DNA of 8,537 nucleotides from Rhizobium sp. (GTDB taxonomy: Bacteria > Pseudomonadota > Alphaproteobacteria > Rhizobiales > Rhizobiaceae): assembly GCA_003501385.1 (NCBI GenBank), contig DNPN01000061.1, forward strand, positions 1 through 8,537, written 5' to 3'. This document shows, piece by piece, positions 7,148-8,537 of the stretch; within the stretch, counting starts at the first letter, position 1, and each line of letters opens with the position of its first letter. Made by a program: the position numbers and the translations under genes. Under the pieces are notes generated by a model, which was not told where the DNA came from, searched no databases, and saw only the letters and a program-made list of their open reading frames with translations.

Positions 7148-7396
7148 CTATTTTTCTGTCCCTTTGTCAGCCTCGCCCGGTCTTGGCATAAGCAACCCGT
7201 GGCGACGCCTGAACCTTGCCATTTTCAACCCTGTCTTGCGTCGAAATCGGCGCGCCGAGCTGATATCGTGCGACAAAATGATGAGCCCAAGCGGCAACAT
7301 CCAAAAGCCCAGAACGGGTAAAAATCCAAGGCAGCCACCCAGAATGAAACCGGCACCGATCGAAACTCTTCCCGCCTTCGATTGCGGAAAGGGCAT
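7148..7396 (-). CDS. Small two-helix membrane protein (PGPGW-like), function unknown
   Basis: An 82-residue protein in this reading. Residues about 10-43 form two closely packed hydrophobic helices joined around GFLPVLGFWMLPLGLIILS. They are followed by an Arg/Lys-rich cytoplasmic segment (RRFRRKTGLKMARFRRR) and a polar tail. The core resembles the PGPGW family of putative small membrane proteins common in alphaproteobacteria. The ATG at 7396 is chosen because AGGA (7406-7409) lies nine bases upstream. The ATG at 7402 is only three bases from it. The open frame continues to 7582, but the extra 62 residues look non-coding. It converges on the histidine kinase gene with eight bases between the stops and no clear terminator. 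No function can be assigned. Confidence 0.7.
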   Translation of the reverse strand: MPFPQSKAGRVSIGAGFILGGCLGFLPVLGFWMLPLGLIILSHDISSARRFRRKTGLKMARFRRRHGLLMPRPGEADKGTEK

Positions 7397-7566
7397 GGAC
7401 ATTGATCCTATATGCAAACGTCCATTCTCACTATCTATCGAATACTTATGTGTTTTCTTCGTTGTCAACCTATCCGGCCTTCCTTTGTTTTTCGAGTTAT
7501 CCACATTCATGCAGATGGGAAAATGATGAAAATAATACAAGAGGTGATTTTTTTTCAAAAAGGGAC

Positions 7567-7595
7567 TTGGCAAATGGATCAAGGGTCAGTAGAAG
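7567..7595 (+). promoter_or_regulatory. Sigma-70-type promoter of the first tRNA-Asn
   Basis: TTGGCA (7567-7572, five of six consensus bases) is followed after exactly 17 bases by TAGAAG (7590-7595, four of six). Both boxes recur at the same relative position before the second tRNA gene. Transcription would start near 7602, giving a leader of about 40 bases. Confidence 0.65.
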
Positions 7596-7642
7596 CCCTC
7601 TCACACCAACAGGAGCGGTTCACACCACTTCATGCGGTCTAT

Positions 7643-7717
7643 TCCTTGGTAGCTCAGCGGTAGAGCATTCGACTGTTAATCGACAGGTCGCCGGTTCGAA
7701 TCCGGCCCGAGGAGCCA
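7643..7717 (+). tRNA. tRNA-Asn(GUU), copy 1
   Basis: A 75-base gene with CCA encoded. The acceptor stem TCCTTGG pairs with CCGAGGA (one G-T wobble), with discriminator G. The D arm is GCTC-AGCGGTA-GAGC. The anticodon loop CTGTTAA carries anticodon GTT at 7676-7678. The T arm is GCCGG-TTCGAAT-CCGGC. The top pair of the anticodon stem (27-43) is a T-C mismatch. It delivers asparagine to AAC/AAU codons and is identical to copy 2. Confidence 0.96.
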
Positions 7718-7722
7718 TATTC

Positions 7723-7736
7723 CAACCGTTAGGTTG
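7723..7736 (+). other. Trailer hairpin after tRNA-Asn copy 1
   Basis: CAACC-GTTA-GGTTG forms a 5-bp stem beginning five bases after the CCA end. The same stem, with a different loop (GAAT), occurs at the same place after copy 2 (8025-8038). It is probably a structured 3' trailer of the precursor, relevant to nuclease processing; the role is inferred. Confidence 0.5.
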
Positions 7737-7743
7737 ATGTTAG

Positions 7744-7780
7744 AGAGCGAAATCAGCAATGGTTTCGCTCTTTTCATTTT
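7744..7780 (+). terminator. Intrinsic terminator of tRNA-Asn copy 1
   Basis: An 11-bp stem (AGAGCGAAATC / GGTTTCGCTCT, one T-G wobble) with loop AGCAAT, followed by TTTCATTTTAT. The T-run is only on the + side, so it is unidirectional. Confidence 0.85.
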
Positions 7781-7868
7781 ATCAGCATTCTCAAAAACGC
7801 TTTCTTTTATCAATGTCATGAAAATTCAAACAGTTTTGAATAATCTGCCATGAGGCATGATAAAATGC

Positions 7869-7897
7869 TTGGCAAATCAAACAAAGCTCACTAAAAG
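7869..7897 (+). promoter_or_regulatory. Sigma-70-type promoter of the second tRNA-Asn
   Basis: TTGGCA (7869-7874), 17-base spacer, TAAAAG (7892-7897). It matches the promoter of copy 1 in box sequence, spacing and distance to the tRNA. A weaker alternative, TTGAAT (7836-7841) with GATAAA (7859-7864) at 17 bases, lies just upstream but is not conserved in copy 1. Confidence 0.65.
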
Positions 7898-7944
7898 CGC
7901 GTTCACGGCAGCGCGAGTGGTTCACACCACTTAAGGCAGCTTAT

Positions 7945-8019
7945 TCCTTGGTAGCTCAGCGGTAGAGCATTCGACTGTTAATCGACAGGTCGCCGGTTCG
8001 AATCCGGCCCGAGGAGCCA
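7945..8019 (+). tRNA. tRNA-Asn(GUU), copy 2
   Basis: All 75 bases are identical to copy 1, including the encoded CCA, the GTT anticodon (7978-7980) and the unpaired T27-C43 position. A separate promoter and terminator indicate that it is transcribed independently of copy 1. Confidence 0.96.
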
Positions 8020-8024
8020 TATTA

Positions 8025-8038
8025 CAACCGAATGGTTG
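8025..8038 (+). other. Trailer hairpin after tRNA-Asn copy 2
   Basis: CAACC-GAAT-GGTTG is the counterpart of the stem at 7723-7736. The stem bases are conserved while the loop differs. Confidence 0.5.
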
Positions 8039-8043
8039 ATGCA

Positions 8044-8083
8044 AAAAGAGCCAAATCACATCTGATTTGGCTCTTTTCATTTT
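8044..8083. terminator. Bidirectional intrinsic terminator
   Basis: A perfect 15-bp stem (AAAAGAGCCAAATCA / TGATTTGGCTCTTTT) with a four-base CATC loop. Read on +, the stem ends in TTTT and is followed by CATTTT, ending tRNA-Asn copy 2. Read on -, it ends in TTTTT and lies 23 bases past the stop of the secreted protein gene at 8101. It is thus placed to stop both convergent transcripts. Confidence 0.88.
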
Positions 8084-8100
8084 CAGCGTCTAATCAAAAT

Positions 8101-8364
8101 TTAACGGCAGATCGTGCGCTTTTCAACGATCAAGCGTCCATGGTGGCGATATTTGACCACGTTGGTGCGGCAGCGCTCTCCGCGAAAATGACGTGCACGC
8201 TCATGGCGATAGTATCCGCGATCATAACGACGCTCAAAGCGGTCACCGTGCGGGTAGTGACCACGCTCAGAAATAATAACGCCCGCGCTTTGAGCCATGG
8301 ATGGCGCTGTTGTCATGGTCAAGCAGCCGATAGCAATCAAGCCAGCAACAAGAATCTTCTTCAT
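8101..8364 (-). CDS. Small secreted Arg/His/Tyr-rich protein, function unknown
   Basis: An 87-residue protein with a clear Sec signal peptide: MKK, a hydrophobic core (4-19), then APSMA-QS with likely cleavage after Ala24. The mature 63 residues are strongly basic and rich in Arg, His and Tyr. They have exactly two cysteines, Cys65 (GERCRTNVVKYRHHG) and Cys86 at the C-terminus, spaced to form one disulfide in the periplasm. From memory, similar small proteins ending in C-(K/R)TxxVKxRHHG...VxKxxxC are frequent in Rhizobiales, without an assigned role. The start is firm: AGGAG lies six bases upstream. It has its own upstream region with a 10-bp palindrome and its own terminator, so it is a monocistronic unit. 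The His-rich mature part could bind metal, but this is speculation. Confidence 0.82.
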   Translation of the reverse strand: MKKILVAGLIAIGCLTMTTAPSMAQSAGVIISERGHYPHGDRFERRYDRGYYRHERARHFRGERCRTNVVKYRHHGRLIVEKRTICR

Positions 8365-8386
8365 CTTATTCTCCTACTGCATGTCG

Positions 8387-8410
8387 CGTTCAACTGGGAT
8401 CAGTTGAACG
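8387..8410. promoter_or_regulatory. 10-bp inverted repeat upstream of the secreted protein gene
   Basis: CGTTCAACTG / CAGTTGAACG, a perfect 10-bp inverted repeat around GGAT, lies 22 bases upstream of the ATG at 8364 (minus strand). It could be an operator for a dimeric regulator or a hairpin in the 5' UTR. There is no T-run, so it is not a terminator. Confidence 0.55.
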
Positions 8411-8459
8411 ATCACGTAAATGCACAAAAAAGAAGGTTAAAGCTCGGCTCCGTTGGATC

Positions 8460-8537
8460 CTAGAGTCTGTCAGGTTCAGATTGAACCAGACAGACTCTAG
8501 CTCTTTTTTGTTTTCGTTTGTCTTTTCGGGAAAACCG
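8460..8537 (+). repeat. Palindromic intergenic repeat with T-rich tail (3' edge, truncated)
   Basis: A 12-bp arm CTAGAGTCTGTC (8460-8471) pairs with GACAGACTCTAG (8489-8500). Inside it, after an A-A mismatch, GGTTCA pairs with TGAACC around a GAT loop, so the whole 41 bases fold into one long hairpin. A T-rich stretch and GGGAAAACCG follow up to the window edge. The tail matches positions 15-56 at the other end of the window. It resembles abundant rhizobial RIME/REP-type elements as I remember them; the continuation lies outside the window. In form it is an intrinsic terminator on +, but no + strand protein gene lies just upstream. Confidence 0.7.

Larger units (their letters stand above)
7566..8083 (+). 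repeat. Tandem duplication of a complete tRNA-Asn transcription unit
   Basis: Two units, about 7566-7780 and 7868-8083, line up at a constant offset of 302 bases from the promoter through the tRNA to the trailer hairpin. The offset becomes 303 at the terminator. Shared blocks are CTTGGCAAAT (7566 and 7868), GGTTCACACCACTT (7617 and 7919), the identical 75-base tRNA, the trailer beginning TATT, and CTCTTTTCATTTT after the terminator stems. Flanks have diverged strongly while the tRNA has not, so the duplication is old and the tRNA is under selection or gene conversion. Confidence 0.8.

Noticed and set aside
7141..7175. CGAGGC / GCCTCG as terminator after the kinase gene
   Set aside because: Only six pairs around a 23-base loop and no U-run after it.
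7397..7582. N-terminal extension of the small membrane protein to an ATG at 7582
   Set aside because: The added residues are polar and unlike the family, and a good ribosome site points to the internal ATG at 7396.
7402..7737. Open frames on + running through tRNA-Asn copy 1
   Set aside because: They read across the tRNA gene and its promoter and have no ribosome site or family resemblance.
7824..7841. ATTCAAA-CAGT-TTTGAAT inverted repeat between the tRNA genes
   Set aside because: A 7-bp A/T-rich stem, not conserved in the first unit; likely chance.
7643..8019. tRNA duplication as attL/attR of an integrated element
   Set aside because: Only 225 bases separate the copies, no integrase is present, and the promoter and terminator are duplicated too. 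This fits tandem gene duplication, not site-specific integration.
8032..8463. Open frame on + (143 codons) opposite the secreted protein
   Set aside because: It starts in the trailer hairpin, contains the terminator and is antisense to a gene with signal peptide and good ribosome site.

Overview
The window reads as a chromosomal housekeeping stretch of an alphaproteobacterium, most likely Hyphomicrobiales (Rhizobiales), Rhizobiaceae-like. The inference rests on several protein types as I remember them from that order: a short XRE regulator starting ...LTPALCRAAR, a very conserved Lrp/AsnC protein, a PleC/DivJ/PdhS-type kinase core, a PGPGW-like membrane protein and a small secreted Arg/His-rich protein. 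A palindromic intergenic repeat with a T-rich tail and a GGGAAAACCG block points the same way. Base composition is moderate, roughly 50-55% GC by eye.

Layout: a partial intergenic repeat (about 15-80) lies just before a proline iminopeptidase-like alpha/beta hydrolase (108-1082, +). That gene converges on, and overlaps by 23 bases, a YbaL/Kef-type cation:proton antiporter with an RCK domain (1060-2880, -). Divergent from the antiporter is a small XRE-type DNA-binding protein (2965-3276, +). It is followed by a 3-hydroxyisobutyrate dehydrogenase-like oxidoreductase (3344-4213, +). A 9-bp hairpin separates this from a convergent pair on the minus strand: a uracil-DNA-glycosylase-fold protein (4816-5463) and, downstream of it, an Lrp/AsnC regulator (4262-4762). 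Divergent from that pair is an orphan membrane histidine kinase (5604-7139, +), which converges on a small two-helix membrane protein (7148-7396, -).

The right side holds two identical tRNA-Asn(GUU) genes (7643-7717 and 7945-8019). Each has its own recognisable promoter, leader, 3' trailer hairpin and terminator, and the unit is repeated at a constant 302-303 base offset. The second terminator looks bidirectional and would also serve a small secreted protein gene on the minus strand (8101-8364). That gene has a 10-bp inverted repeat in its upstream region. The window closes with a second, better preserved copy of the repeat seen at its start (8460-8537, running off the edge).

The genes do not form one pathway. 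They are mostly single-gene transcription units in alternating orientation: peptide turnover, ion homeostasis, redox metabolism, amino-acid-responsive regulation, DNA repair, signalling and translation. I do not see a convincing novel multi-gene system, defence island, prophage, CRISPR array or IS element. The most interesting signals are the duplicated, fully equipped tRNA-Asn units, the repeat copies at both edges, the non-canonical glycosylase motif and the palindrome upstream of the secreted protein gene.
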